This document shows, piece after piece, positions 12,629-23,787 of a DNA stretch of 64,000 bases; position 1 is the first letter of the stretch, and each line of letters starts with the position of its first letter. The translations under genes and the position numbers were made by a program. Source of the DNA: Arachnopeziza araneosa (lineage: Eukaryota; Ascomycota; Leotiomycetes; Helotiales; Arachnopezizaceae); NCBI GenBank assembly GCA_003988855.1, contig QYAI01000004.1, forward strand, positions 1-64,000. Reading direction: 5' to 3'. The notes under the pieces are model-generated. The model did no database searches and had not been told where the DNA came from. It saw only the letters and a list, made by a program, of their open reading frames with translations.

Positions 12629-13179
12629 ATCTAAAAACAAGCTAACAACTAATCAGAATATAAGATTCTTAGTTCGATTATAAATCAAGCACGTAATCTA
12701 AGCTAAACTAAGCTATAAAAACTTATTTACTAATTAAGAAAATTAAAAGCGAAGCAAAACTAACTAATGCAAACTAGATTATAAATCGAGCAATTTATAA
12801 GCTTTAATAAGTTTTAATAAGCCTTGATAAGCTTTTTTATAAATTTATTAATCAAGTGTGTATAAATAGAAGTTATGCTTTAGAATCACGTACGGTTGCC
12901 TTATAAATTAGGTTCAAGTTACGTAATAATTAAATGTAAGTACTAGAAGTGTTATTAGTCTAATATATAAAATTAGACTTAAAAGACTATTAGTTAAGTA
13001 CTTATTATTAAATTAAAGTTAGCTAGTTGTAAATAATCTAATTATAATTCTTTAGCAAACTTAGCGAACTTTTAAATTCAACAATGTAACTTAGCTAGGC
13101 GAACATAAAATAGCCGCTTTTTATAGAATCAAGAATTTATTCTTTTACAACAACACCTTTTTTGTTTCTACTAACTACA

Positions 13180-13525
13180 GTAGTTTACACTAGCTATAAA
13201 ATAGCTACTAAGTATTTTTATTAGTGTTAAAGCAAAAGTTCGAAAAGAGTAAGAACAAACAAAGCAAGAAGCAATAATAAAGACAATAATAATAACTAAT
13301 AACAAGCGTAGAAGTACTAGAAGCTTTTTAATTAGTAGTATTTTTCTTATTAAAACATAAAAGTTTTTTCTTTAAGAAAGCACTTCCGTTACAAGATTAT
13401 TTACTTTTACATAATTTACTTTTACATAACTGTTACATGCGACAGTTATGTAACTTAGCTAAGCAGATATAAAATAGCTGCTTTTTATAGAATTAAGAAT
13501 GTATTCTTTTACAACAACACCTTTT
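13180..13525. repeat. Direct repeat copy B with terminal palindrome
   Basis: Second copy of the 12160-12418 segment, ending in the palindrome at 13424-13451 and continuing into an LTR-start-like segment (GTAACTTAGCTAAGC, ATAAAATAGCTGC). A further partial copy of that last part lies at 13085-13160. These are the last repeats before the gene-bearing arm. Confidence 0.7.
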
Positions 13526-13788
13526 TTATTCTTACTATTTACACTTCGAAAATAAGGTTTTGTTCGCTCGTGTTGTCTACGCAAAACATTTGCAACACGT
13601 AACATTCTGCTTATCACATTATATATTTTAAATATTTTTAAATCTAATATATTAACTAGCTAAAACGCTTAAAACTTTATTTAAAGAAGTTTAGCCTTAA
13701 ACGCCAGGGGTATTGTACGTAATCTTAATAACTTAACATCTCTTAAACAACCTAGCAAACATACAAATATACATTACTATATACAGCA

Positions 13789-14752
13789 TCAAAGATTAAA
13801 TACCAATCCGTTTAAAACATGATTATCATGCCAGCCTTGACTTATTAACGATTGATTTTCTTGTAAGATCTTGCCCATATAGGCTATTCTAACATGTTTA
13901 GTTGCTGGGAGCTATTGGTAAAGACTTTTAGTTGAGAATTTTCAATAGAAAGGACAACTGACATTTGCTTCTTCCATGATTTTCTTAGACACTAAACGTA
14001 TCGAGTCCTCTTTGCTGATAATGACTTTTATGGCCTGGGCTTCTCGGTCGCTGAGTTTGACTTTGACTTCGACCAGATCTTTGGGCTTAACCACACCCTT
14101 GCCCTTCTCCTCACGTCTTCTGATAATCGTATCTTCGTCAGGCTCCGCACTGGCTTCGGCAACGCTGTTACTACCCTCCCCTACTGTGATACGCGAAGCC
14201 GCGATGGCAAGATTTGTTGGGTTTGACACGATGTGCTCCGGTAAAGGATAAAAAGCCCCAAAACTGTCATATACACCACTTGCCAAGTCGCCAGTAGGAA
14301 TGGTAACCCCCGCCGCATTCAGAATAAGTTGAGCAGTTCCTAGTCCTCCATCAGTATCGTCAGGGTCGCCACCAGTCCACAAAACCTCTAAAGCAGCTTT
14401 GATTGTCTGCCATATCTCGGGTCGTCCAGTCACACGTGTTTCAAAGAACTCAAGACGCTCACGGTCTAGAGCAACATTCGTCCATATTGTATTTGAGCTT
14501 GTCCATACATGCAGATTGAGCCGTTTATTGATGTGTGAGGTTAGGTCCTCATGGGTTTGCCTATTACTGTGACTAGAGTTATGACTGGATGGCCTGTGAA
14601 GCGCCGCTTGCGATGGTGGTTGACTTGAGTTGATCGTAGAGGGTTGCTGGCTAGGGTATGGAGAGGATGCACAGCAGCCCTGAAAGATTGGATGTTAGGC
14701 CGGACTGCTTTGAAGGCATGGAAATCTAGATGTAATGAAAAAAGCCTACCAT
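13789..14752 (-). CDS. UBTD1/2-like ubiquitin-domain protein, 3 exons
   Basis: Joining 14750-14752, 13963-14679 and 13789-13911 gives 280 residues. Exon 1 is only the ATG, followed at once by GTAGGC; intron 1 (14680-14749) has a CTAAC branch and ends TTTCAG. The protein then begins MGCC, a typical N-myristoylation/palmitoylation signal. After a Ser/Gln-rich stretch (8-48) comes the DC-UbP N-terminal domain (about 51-165, with the TRVTGRPEIW motif). A ubiquitin-like domain (about 204-280) ends in AYMGKIL and a QGW-containing tail. Intron 2 (13912-13962, 51 bp) splits the ubiquitin fold; without it the protein would look truncated at 247 residues. Vertebrate UBTD proteins bind E2 enzymes and regulate ubiquitin-dependent turnover; the fungal role is not established. 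The last exon is A+T-rich and ends about 100 bp from the RIP block. Confidence 0.85.
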
Positions 14753-15430
14753 TGCGCATCATTTGTTGCTAGAATCTGTCCTCGTGCTCGCACGAATTGA
14801 CAGGATGGACAATAATGACGGTTGAGTTTTACCACTGACGAAGCAACCAATGGATTATAGACGTTCGATCCCAAGTAGTGAAGCTAGGGATACTTAATCT
14901 ACTACGGTATGGTAGAGATATTGTCATAGAGTGGACATTTCTGTTTGGTAAAAGATAGTCTTTACAGTGTATTGAAGTCCGAATATTGAAGTGATGGCTC
15001 GATTCCCTGTCCTTGCTCTCCCGACATCTTTAGTAAGGTCTCTCTCACCCCACTGGCAACTCTGGGGCTACCTATACCCGTTTGGTCGGGAAGTCCCACC
15101 TGACTTCTGACTACCTAGGAACTTGAATCAAGCTTTCAAACATCCCTTCTCAAAGTAGCTCTTGGTTAATTTATGGTGTTTTAGTATAAAGAATCGCAAG
15201 GTGACTAAGAGATTCCCAGGTTTTCTGAGATTGCATTTGTCATCTAACGGGAACTGGGAGGTTACAATATGGCTCGGCTGTTGTTCGGCAATCGGACTAT
15301 CATCTAATCCACTGTAAACTCACCAAGAAATTCTCAGCCTTTTGTCCCCATCTTCAGCCTCGACCTCTTGATGAATGCAACTTCACATAGGACAGCGGTA
15401 GACAGCACAATATCTTCGACTTCATCCTCA
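14753..15430. promoter_or_regulatory. Divergent intergenic region
   Basis: About 680 bp between the outward-facing UBTD-like gene (minus) and rpb12 (plus), expected to hold both promoters. An alternative in-frame ATG for rpb12 at 15368 lies inside it. I see no other gene. Confidence 0.5.
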
Positions 15431-15705
15431 ATGTCTCGGGAAGCATATCAAGTTCCTACAGCAGTTCCGACTCCAGGACGCGACGCCTTTCAAAGCTCTC
15501 TCGCTGTTGACGGCCCTGCTATCAATTACCTCTGTGGTGACTGCAACGCCAAGGTTCCCTTGAAGAGAGGAGATCCAATTCGGTGTAAAGAATGCGGTCA
15601 TCGTGTACTTTACAAGGAGCGAACAAAAAGGCAAGTCCTCGATAATAGAGTTTCAGAGACTATATATTAACCAGCCACAGGATGGTTCAGTTCGAGGCAA
15701 GATGA
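15431..15705 (+). CDS. RPB12: RNA polymerase I/II/III subunit Rpb12 (RPABC4)
   Basis: Exons 15431-15630 and 15681-15705 give 74 residues. The C-terminal part carries the zinc ribbon YLCGDC..CKECGHRVLYKERTKR followed, after the intron, by the invariant ending MVQFEAR. That ending appears only if the 50-bp intron is taken as GCAAGT..CACAG, a GC-AG intron; reading through gives an unrelated tail. The subunit is shared by all three nuclear RNA polymerases. I chose the ATG at 15431 (MSREAYQVP) because this matches the usual short N-terminus. An ATG at 15368 would add 21 Ser/Thr-rich residues not expected in the family. The gene converges on GPN1, whose product helps assemble and import RNA polymerase II. 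Confidence 0.9.
15631..15680 (+). other. GC-AG intron in rpb12
   Basis: The donor is AAAAAG|GCAAGT and the acceptor CCACAG. No GT donor in reach restores the conserved MVQFEAR ending, so the GC donor is well supported by the protein. Confidence 0.85.
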
Positions 15706-15935
15706 TATCACGAAAGCGAAAGTGATATGAAACCAATAGGGGAATAGGATGATATGAAAGCTACAGCACACAGGAAGAAGATGCGCGGGGTCATGCTCTT
15801 CTGAATAAGAGCGTGCTTAGGAGACACGGTGTTTTCATACACAAGTCTTCATACAGTATCCTAAATTTCATCAGGTATCTTAGATGCGCCGTGTCATGCT
15901 ACCGGGTAACGCCTTTACTTGAATTTCCGTATCCT

Positions 15936-17111
15936 TCACATGTTAATTTGAGAAGCTCTAAGGTAGCGCGTGAAACTATGATCGTCGCTGCTTGATGGAC
16001 TTCCAGTATTCGCGAGTGCCTCTTGATACCTGGAGTCCAAGCCATTCGCCGATTCATTTCGATCCTCCTCCTCCTTACTGTCATCAGAATCCTCCATGTC
16101 ACTTAGAGTGTTCATATCTGTGGCGGACTTTTCTGATGATGGCTCTCCTGAAACCGCCATGTCCTTCATCAATTTCCCCAGCTCCCTTTCTCGGTTTGCC
16201 ATTTTTTCGCCCTCTCGCTGTTTCCTCCTAATCTCCAACTCTGGTTTGTAGTCTCTCTCAAACTCTTCAGCCTTTTCCGCCACAGCTTCAAAGAACTCGT
16301 TGATACCATGTCCTGTCATCGAACTTACCCCAACCACACTCAAGTGGCTGTAGAACTCCTCTAGCACCAGGCTCATACTATTCAGCAGTGAGCCCATGTA
16401 TCCACTGCCTCCACTCATACCACCACCTTCCACCCCTCCAAAACTACCAGCCTCCTCCTCCCCTTTTAAAGCAGCCTGGAAGGCTTCAAAGTCTGTCATC
16501 CATTCCTTCGCAAAATCGGCATCTTTGACGTCTGTCTTGTTAAACACCAAGATCATAGGCAGTTTGGTTTTGTACAAGATGCTGCACGCATAGAGCATGT
16601 TACTCATGAAAGTACTTGTCGAAGCTGTGCGGGGTGTATCAATGATATATGCTATCACTGTCGGGAAAGTAGATGCTAATGAATCCAATAAAATGCTTCC
16701 ACTTGCACTCCACACGAAAACTTCGATTTGACCAGGAGTATCTACTAATATATTCTTGATGATTTTTGCATCTGGTTTTGTGGGGTCTACGGCTGTTCGT
16801 TTTTCGAGGAGATTGAGAATCTGATCTATCTTCGTTGCGAACAGGTTGAGAGAGGTGAGGATCCCGCCATTAGGGCCAAGATTGTAGGACTTCATGACCT
16901 CCTTGTAATTCACAGAGTCTCGGATGTCGATGTTGCTATCAAATGGGACGTTGCGAACAGCAGGATCTAGATTGATTACGTATGGAGGCTCTTTCTGAGC
17001 GTGAAGATGGGAGTTAATACGTTGAAGGAACGTACTTTTCCCTGCCCCAGCCATACCTACACAGACAATAGCTGTAGGTGGAGATCCGTTTGATTGTCCT
17101 GGGCCGTCCAT
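15936..17111 (-). CDS. NPA3: GPN-loop GTPase 1 (Npa3/XAB1)
   Basis: Single exon, 391 residues from the ATG at 17111. The start MDGPGQ was preferred to an upstream in-frame ATG at 17225 because it places the P-loop at the usual distance from the N-terminus. Motifs in order: P-loop GMAGAGKST (19-27), the family-defining GPN triplet (79-81, in NLGPNGG), switch DTPGQIEVF, and base-recognition FNKTD. The C-terminal third is acidic and charged, as in Npa3. In yeast and human cells this GTPase is required for assembly and nuclear import of RNA polymerase II. The gene starts 142 bp from the divergent CWF19 gene and converges on rpb12. No intron is needed. Confidence 0.93.
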   Translation of the reverse strand: MDGPGQSNGSPPTAIVCVGMAGAGKSTFLQRINSHLHAQKEPPYVINLDPAVRNVPFDSNIDIRDSVNYKEVMKSYNLGPNGGILTSLNLFATKIDQILNLLEKRTAVDPTKPDAKIIKNILVDTPGQIEVFVWSASGSILLDSLASTFPTVIAYIIDTPRTASTSTFMSNMLYACSILYKTKLPMILVFNKTDVKDADFAKEWMTDFEAFQAALKGEEEAGSFGGVEGGGMSGGSGYMGSLLNSMSLVLEEFYSHLSVVGVSSMTGHGINEFFEAVAEKAEEFERDYKPELEIRRKQREGEKMANRERELGKLMKDMAVSGEPSSEKSATDMNTLSDMEDSDDSKEEEDRNESANGLDSRYQEALANTGSPSSSDDHSFTRYLRASQINM

Positions 17112-17253
17112 ATTGAAATACGTGGTTGTCGTTGTTAGAATTATTGTTAGTATTTTTGGCGGGGTACTTGTGAGATGTTCCACAGTAGTCGACTTTGAGC
17201 TTTTCTCGCTTCCCTCGAATTTCAAGCAGTCAACTCTTCTTGATCAATTTACC
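17112..17253. promoter_or_regulatory. Compact bidirectional promoter GPN1/CWF19
   Basis: Only 142 bp separate the two start codons, so the genes share a promoter and very short leaders, or overlapping transcripts. Both products serve RNA polymerase II/mRNA processing, which makes co-expression plausible. Confidence 0.6.
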
Positions 17254-19395
17254 ATGGATGGTTTAGACGAATTCGAGAGAGCGCTCGAAGAAAAAAAAAG
17301 GTCCGAAGAAAAAGGGGAGACGGACAACAAGAATACTCACGAGGACCGGAAACATAAGCATCATCACAGGTCCAGCCATAGATTGCGGGAAGAGCAACAC
17401 CGAGACAGAGATGATCACAGGCACAAACGCTCAAGGCATGCGAGAGATGGACAAGATGAACAATATCGGAGCCACAAATATGCGAAGACGTCGGAAGTTC
17501 ATGAGGACTTGCCAATTCTCGAAAATAGGAAACCGTCCAATCCAACCAACCCGAAACGCGATTCTTGGATGGAGGAAGGAGGCCTGGAATTCGATTACAC
17601 GCAGAAAGGAGCGAAAAGTACCGGAAAGATAGAGCCTTCAAAACCCGATTATGACTTGAGAGTTTCCAAGAACGAGCTTAATCACCAATTACAAGATCTT
17701 GTTGCCGGAAATAAAAAACTGGATGATATTGAGGCGCAACAGAAGGCACCTTACAGATTTGGAGATTCTGGATCTCAATGGCGAATGACTAAGCTGAAAG
17801 CGGTTTACAATTTGGCTGAACAAAGTGGAAGATCTATAGATGAGATTGCAGTCGAGCGATTTGGAGATTTACGGGATTTTGATGATGCGCGAGAGGAGCA
17901 AATTGAACTGGACCGGAAACTAACTTATGGCCAAGGCTATATTGGAAAAGAGAGACCAAGTGGAGACCTTTTTAGAGAGCGTGAAATGTGCTTGGACACT
18001 AGAAAGGAACCTGCGGAGGTCACAGAGGCAAAGAATCAGATTTTGCTCGATAGGAATGTTGTACAGGGACAAGCTGGACAAACAACCGTTTCATTGAATT
18101 CAACCACATTGAATCGCATGAAAGCACAGCTCATGAAAGCTAAGCTAAGAAATGACCCAGCAGTCGAAAAAGCCCAAAGGGAGTACGATAAAGCAATGGC
18201 TAGCTTTTCGGACAACCTTTCTCGTTCTGGGGTCGTTGTGTTGGGGAAGATGGAGAACCGCATGCTAGCAGGACCTCGCGGTGAGGCTAAGAACATTGAT
18301 ACAAAACGAGGAAGGGAAAGGGGCCTCGTCGAGGAGAATGAAGATATGAGTATCGAGGATATGGTGAGGGAAGAACGAAGGAATAGAAGCACAGTCGGAG
18401 GCGAAGGGATGAAGGCTGCTGAGAGGATTGCCAAGGACATCAAATTCGATACTGATCTCGATTATATGGATGAAAATGCCCAGAAACTTGCGAAGAGGGT
18501 TCATAAGTCAGAAGTGAACTTGAAGAATGCTGCAGTTAGCGAATTTCAAAAGCTGAATCACATTCTGGATAATGTAGGAACATCTTTTATTTCCGTTTTG
18601 TTTTAATGCAAATGGTATTCCCAATTATAGCGGGAAAAGAGCATTTCCTTATTAGGTCGGAATTGTCTTGAACATGAGATTAATTGCTAACGGTAAAAGT
18701 GTCAACTTTGCCATCACGAGGAAAAAAACCAAGCACCTATTGCACCGATTATCTCACTAGCTACAAGAGTATATCTAACTCTACCAACTGAGCCGGAGCT
18801 TAGTGAAGGTGGTGCGGTTATTGTCCCAATCCAACACAGAACCAACCTCTTAGAATGCGACGACGATGAATGGGAGGAGATTCGGAATTTTATGAAATGC
18901 TTGACACGAATGTATCACGACCAGGGCCGAGATGTTATGTTTTATGAGAACGCCGCCGCTCCGCATAGGAAGATGCATGCTGCCATGCAGGTTGTCCCAC
19001 TCCCGTACAACCTGGGCGAGACAGCGTCGGCCTTCTTTAGAGAGGCTATCTTATCTTCTGACGAAGAGTGGACACAGCATAAAAAGCTCATTGACACTGC
19101 TGCAAAAGCACGGGCAGGATTGGGCAAGCAAGCCTTCCGTCGAACCATTGCGAAGGAAATGCCATATTTTCATGCTTGGTTTGAGATTGATGGTGGCCTG
19201 GGCCACATTGTTGAGGATTCTAACCGATGGCCTAAAGGAGACCTCTTCGCGCGGGAAGTAATTGGTGGGATGCTTAACATTGAGCCTGATGTGGTAAAGA
19301 GGCAAGGTCGTTGGAGCCGAAGCGACAAGCGCCCGGATGGGTTTAAAGCTCGATGGCGAAAATTTGACTGGAGTAGAGTTCTTACGGATGGCTAG
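17254..19395 (+). CDS. CWF19: Spliceosome-associated protein Cwf19
   Basis: Exons 17254-18573 and 18700-19395 give 671 residues. The first 130 residues are charged and rich in His/Arg/Asp (HKHHHRSSH-type repeats). The CwfJ C-terminal domain 1 starts at about 440: removal of the 126-bp intron (GTAGGA..AAAAG, branch GCTAAC) joins HILDN to CQLCHHE, restoring the CxxCHH zinc-like motif. CwfJ domain 2 follows, with ENAAAPHRKMHA and WFEIDGGLGHI. Family members (S. pombe Cwf19, yeast Drn1, human CWF19L2) act in late spliceosome disassembly and lariat debranching. The start was chosen at ACCATGG, 142 bp from the divergent GPN1; a longer upstream in-frame ATG at 17113 falls inside the shared promoter. 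Confidence 0.92.
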
Positions 19396-20892
19396 ATACA
19401 AGCAAAGTTGCGTCTCTGTTCGTTTGGGAGCTTGTCGTGGTCTTCATCTAAAGATCTGGGAGGTTCAACGGGCCGTGGGCCGGCTCACGAGCTGGCAAGA
19501 GATGATAACATCATATAGCCACGCAGATATCTCTCAGGAGCTAGCAAATAGAAAATCCTTATGAAATATTAAGCCCTCGTCTTCAAAACGCCGGGCAAGG
19601 ATATTCAGCTACCTGAGAGTTCCGTATACTGACTTTGTAAAAGCTTACACTGACTGTCAAAACATATATCTTGCACTTTAGCATAATCTGGTTGACCTGA
19701 TTGAATGACCTGCTCAAACCTAGATACTCATTTGCATATCTAATGTAATAATCTAGATGTCGTATGCTAAATCAGTACTAGAGAGGTCCTGATTTGTAGG
19801 TACATAGTCCTGATATCAGGACTTCACCGGTCAATAAACTCGGCAGCAGTGGCTTCTCTGACAGAATACTAGATCTATCAAATTAACTTGGTACACCTCA
19901 AGCAAACGACTTAGGATTGGCCATGTTAGAACAGCACGAAGATGATACATTATCAAGGAACAAATTCGATGTAAGAGTAAGTGCTTTGAGGGGCAGAATT
20001 GAGAACTGAAGAGGGGCAAATAGAAATTTAGATTCAGAAAACCGGATATTGAGAGGAAACCTTGTCCCTGGGCTATTTCCCGCTGCCTTCTCAAAGGTAT
20101 TTCACCGAATTCTACTGTGGTTACATGCTATTGATGGCATTGTACAGAGCTTGTTCGCGATTTGATAGAGAGGAAATTCGAGGCAAGTTTCAGCTGAGCG
20201 CACGATGAGTAAGGTAAGACAGGAAGGATACGAGGTACAGGAAGGTCGCAATGATGGCCCTGCTGCTTAGTAGTCGGGAAGTCTAGTCAGGAGCGGAAGA
20301 TTCCAATCCCTTCGCTTGTCTTCGGCAAAGGCGCATTTACGGGAAGCATTAAGGGGGCCAAACTAGATGAAAAGCCGCGAGCTTGGAATAATTCGAGTAA
20401 TCAAGCAACTACCTATGGATAGATAATCTGGGTGGCTAGGCAGTAGGCAGGCTGGGCAAGCAACTAGACCGTGACTGTAGAGATCTCGCGCTAGTCCAAA
20501 AGGCGTTACTGTAAAAGGGACGTAAAAGTTTGTAAGAATAGAGCGACCTTGTTTAAAGAACCTTGAAAAGGTTGAATCTCCCTCGCCCGCCTGCGTCTTT
20601 GGTCACTCACGCTCCTGGACAGACATTTCAGCCTCGCAAGCCAAGCGAGTCCGCAAAACCTCTCTCTTCCTTGAGACCGGCCAGCCAGGCCTCGAGATCC
20701 GACTCCGAAGTGTACCGTACCTTACCGTACCTACTTGGTCCTTCTCCTACATTGCATGCATTGCCGTGCGTTGACTTGTTCCGCCGAGGGCCTTTGTTGT
20801 GGTGGTCGAAGTGACCTAACTCCCTACGAACTCCCTAGAATTGCCAGATTTTTTCTAAGTGTCAGGTCAGCCAGCGACCGCGTCAGTCGGAC
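19396..20892. other. 1.5-kb intergenic region upstream of the Zn2Cys6 gene
   Basis: No gene seen. The last 400 bp before the ATG at 20893 are C-rich and contain CT tracts and several small upstream ATGs. That fits a long promoter/5' leader, common for fungal regulators. Confidence 0.4.
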
Positions 20893-23143
20893 ATGGCGCA
20901 GCAGCAAAACAACCATAATCAGAACAGTTCACATCCCCCCAACCACAACCACAACAACCATCTCCAGGACGGTTCTGTGCCATCCTCACCATCCATGTCG
21001 AATGCGCAACAGCAACAGAGTGGTCCCACGCGCGCGCAACAACCTGTGAATTACCCAAGCCCGACCTCGTACCCGTCGCCCTCTGCTCAGTACAACTATC
21101 CTCCCCCAAACCAAGCCGGGCCGGAACCATATCGTGGAAGCCCAACTGGCAGCAACGGATCTCTGTCCTTACCAAGTATGCGTTCGCTCGACCCTCTTCA
21201 ACAACAACAGCAGCAGTCTCAACACCACATGGGATCCAATCTTCCTCCGCCGGTCGGTCAGATAGGTGGCCAACCTTATTATCACTCTGGGGGATCTGCA
21301 ATGCCTCACCCATCATCCTATCCCAATGTGACATCGGACCCAACTGGACAGAATATAAGATACGCTCTGCCAGTTCCAGATTCTCGAGTCATGAGTGGTG
21401 GTCGACATAAGAAGGTCAGTGTCGCGTCTTTTCCGACCGAACTCGAATTTTCTGCTAATATGCTTCGTGAACTAGGAGATCAAGCGGAGAACCAAGACAG
21501 GTTGTTTGACGTGCAGAAAGCGTCGCATCAAGGTCAGTTCACAGCTTTTCCATCAATTGAAAATCTCGACGGGGATGGAAACGGGATGGAGGTTGAGGTT
21601 CTTTCGCGATGCGATCTTTTCGTTTACATCAAGCGAATCTACCTAAGTAGGCGAGTGCACATGAGAGCTCGCAAGCCGAGTTCAAGAGCGCAAGACCTCG
21701 ATTTTCAAGTTTTGAATCCACGCTCATCCTTCCATCCATTGAGCTTACCACTGATCTATTTAGTGCGATGAACAACACCCGGCTTGTCGCAATTGTCAAA
21801 AATCAAAGCGCGAGTGTCTAGGCTACGATCCCATCTTCAAGCAGCAACCCGGCCCTGCAGCCATCCAACCTGCTCCCAGCTCTGCGCCGTCCGCCGGTAG
21901 CATTGTAGCAGCTTCCAACCCGTATGGTAACCAGCCGCAGATGCTCTCCGGTCCTTACGGTACACCTGCAAACATGTCGTACGATCCAGCGTTGTCGGCT
22001 GGCGTCAGTTCGCCTGGCTCGGCTAGTCAACAATTCGACTATCAATCTGCCATTGATCCGTCTTTGGAGGCAGTTGCGCCACCTTCTTCAGCTGCAAGTG
22101 CGTATCAGACTACAACACCAGGTATGCCACATTTCCGCGAGGATATTAGAAGAGATGTGCAGAGTTCAAGCCCCTTCTCTTCAGGTGCTGCGGATACACC
22201 GCCGCACCTGAGGGGAGGTGGGAGATCTTCTTTCGTTCCATCTACTTCGGTTGCATCTTTTGAAGAAGACGCGGCTGACACGACTATTCCAGCAAAAAGA
22301 ACGGTCAGTGAACTTCTGGCCAGAGGCGGCCCCCCTGCTCCTAGAGCAACGACCGATGCTGCGAGTTCTACATCTGTCGATGAGATCAAGCACCTTTACT
22401 ACAGTATCTATGCACCTGGCTTAGAAAATTTCCTCGAGTCCAAGTGGTTTTCTGTCAAGGGCCTCGTCAAGTTGCTTGAAGGCAAACCCCTTCTCGATGG
22501 TTTTGCCTCACTCATTCAACAATTTGCCAAGACCAATCATAATGACCAAAAGGAGATCGCTTACACGTCCAGCGTCGAAGCTCGTGTCGTTTGGTCTCTT
22601 GCGGGAATGGTACGAGCCACTGCCGCTGCAATGAACGGTGCTAAAGAATTTAAAACCGTCCCATCAAATGATGACGCGCACGAAGCTAGTCATCGTTTAA
22701 ATGTCTTTGAGACATTGTTAACTGGACGAGTGGCAGCCAACAATCCCCTTACGGCACCCGTCCCTGGAAGCACAGATCACCATCGACTGCGCGAATTGGA
22801 GTTTTGGTACACTCTCGCTAACTTTGTGACCCTTAATTATGAGGACTCTACAGCAGCTAAGGATGTCGATGATACCCTTGCCGCTCTTCGTAATCTACTT
22901 GACGGGCGAGAGAATCGTGATGTCTTGTACTCTATTGCGGTCGTCCGTGGCCTTGGCCAACGGGTATCTGAGTACACCGAAAACGATGCTCCACTGCATT
23001 TGGATGAAAGCGATAACAAAAGCAAGCTTCTAGTTGCCAAGAAGTTTGTCCAAGATGAAGCTGCTGGTGCTGGAACTACTAATGTCATCCGACGCTTGTG
23101 TGATCTGGCGGCTCGCTCATGGACTACCCCAGGATCCAAGTAA
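20893..23143 (+). CDS. Zn2Cys6 transcription factor
   Basis: Exons 20893-21414, 21476-21532 and 21764-23143 give 652 residues. Residues 1-170 are Asn/Gln/Pro/Ser-rich, with poly-Gln runs. The binuclear zinc cluster exists only after splicing: exon 2 (57 bp) supplies the basic arm EIKRRTKTGCLTCRKRRIK and exon 3 continues CDEQHPACRNCQKSKREC, giving C-X2-C-X6-C-X6-C-X2-C-X6-C at about 184-210. Intron 1 is 61 bp with a GCTAATA branch; intron 2 is 231 bp, unusually long here. The C-terminal half (about 370-640) is a helical regulatory region. The zinc cluster comes late, after a long low-complexity N-terminus. I do not recognise the specific regulon. It should be nuclear and DNA-binding. Confidence 0.88.
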
Positions 23144-23787
23144 TGCCTTCTTTCCTGGCTACAATTGTGATTTCTTCAGGCGTTCTTCGATTTACTCTCT
23201 TTGAAGCGTTGCATTGGGCATTTGGGTTTCTCGTTGAAGACAGAGATGAAGACACACAATTCATATTGTCCTCAACTAAAAGTCATACGCTGGCATGATC
23301 GGATTGCAGAAATTGAGAGATATTCCTGCTTTCCGGCGTATACAATCTGCAAATGTACTCTTATGAAGGATGAATCAAGGGTCTAATTCCGACCTTGGGA
23401 TTCACGGATTTGATTTCTTATGCCGGCGAACAAAATTTTCAGTCTGTAAAGCGTAGTGGGATTTGCTCTTCCATAGGCGGAAAGATGATTTCAGTATTAG
23501 ACAGCATTCCTGCTGGCTCAGACCCGTTAGCTTTCTTCAAATGTAGCTCTAGTCTCCTTGCATCGAAATGAAAATTCACAAGCGGTTCTACTACCGTTAT
23601 GCTCTCTCGTGATGGTAGAGAGCTTCTATTTCTACGTTTGTTAACGATTTATTGTACCTCGACATTTTTGCTATTTTGTGTTCTATCTATTAACTTTGTC
23701 GTTGAAGTACTGGCCTCCCAAATCTACCTTGTTATCCAAAAACAGCTTTCATCGTTTCTCATTTCGTCATTTATCTTGTTTTTTTTT
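23144..23787. other. Convergent 3' intergenic region
   Basis: About 640 bp between the stop codons of the Zn2Cys6 gene and the dehydrogenase. A T-rich stretch at 23,680-23,800 suits 3' ends. No gene seen. Confidence 0.4.

Larger units (their letters stand above)
1..13690. repeat. A+T-saturated RIP-mutated repeat block
   Basis: The whole stretch is visibly A+T dominated, rich in TpA, TTA, TAA and CTA words, with almost no C-rich words and no open frame longer than about 70 codons. Stops occur every few codons in all six frames. This is the appearance of retroelements hit by repeat-induced point mutation, which turns C to T and G to A in duplicated DNA of filamentous ascomycetes. Support comes from inside the block: two copies of one LTR family sit side by side, one little mutated (2959-3143) and one differing from it almost only by C-to-T and G-to-A changes (3188-3396). 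I see no intact gene, tRNA or transposase/reverse-transcriptase frame. The block ends about 100 bp from the stop codon of the first real gene at 13,789. Confidence 0.85.

Noticed and set aside
17249..18504. Antisense frames opposite CWF19 (130, 135 and 79 codons)
   Set aside because: Shadows of a strongly supported gene; no domains or independent signals.
20867..21343. 158-codon antisense frame over the Zn2Cys6 gene
   Set aside because: Produced by the low-complexity Gln/Asn/Pro-coding strand; no known motif.
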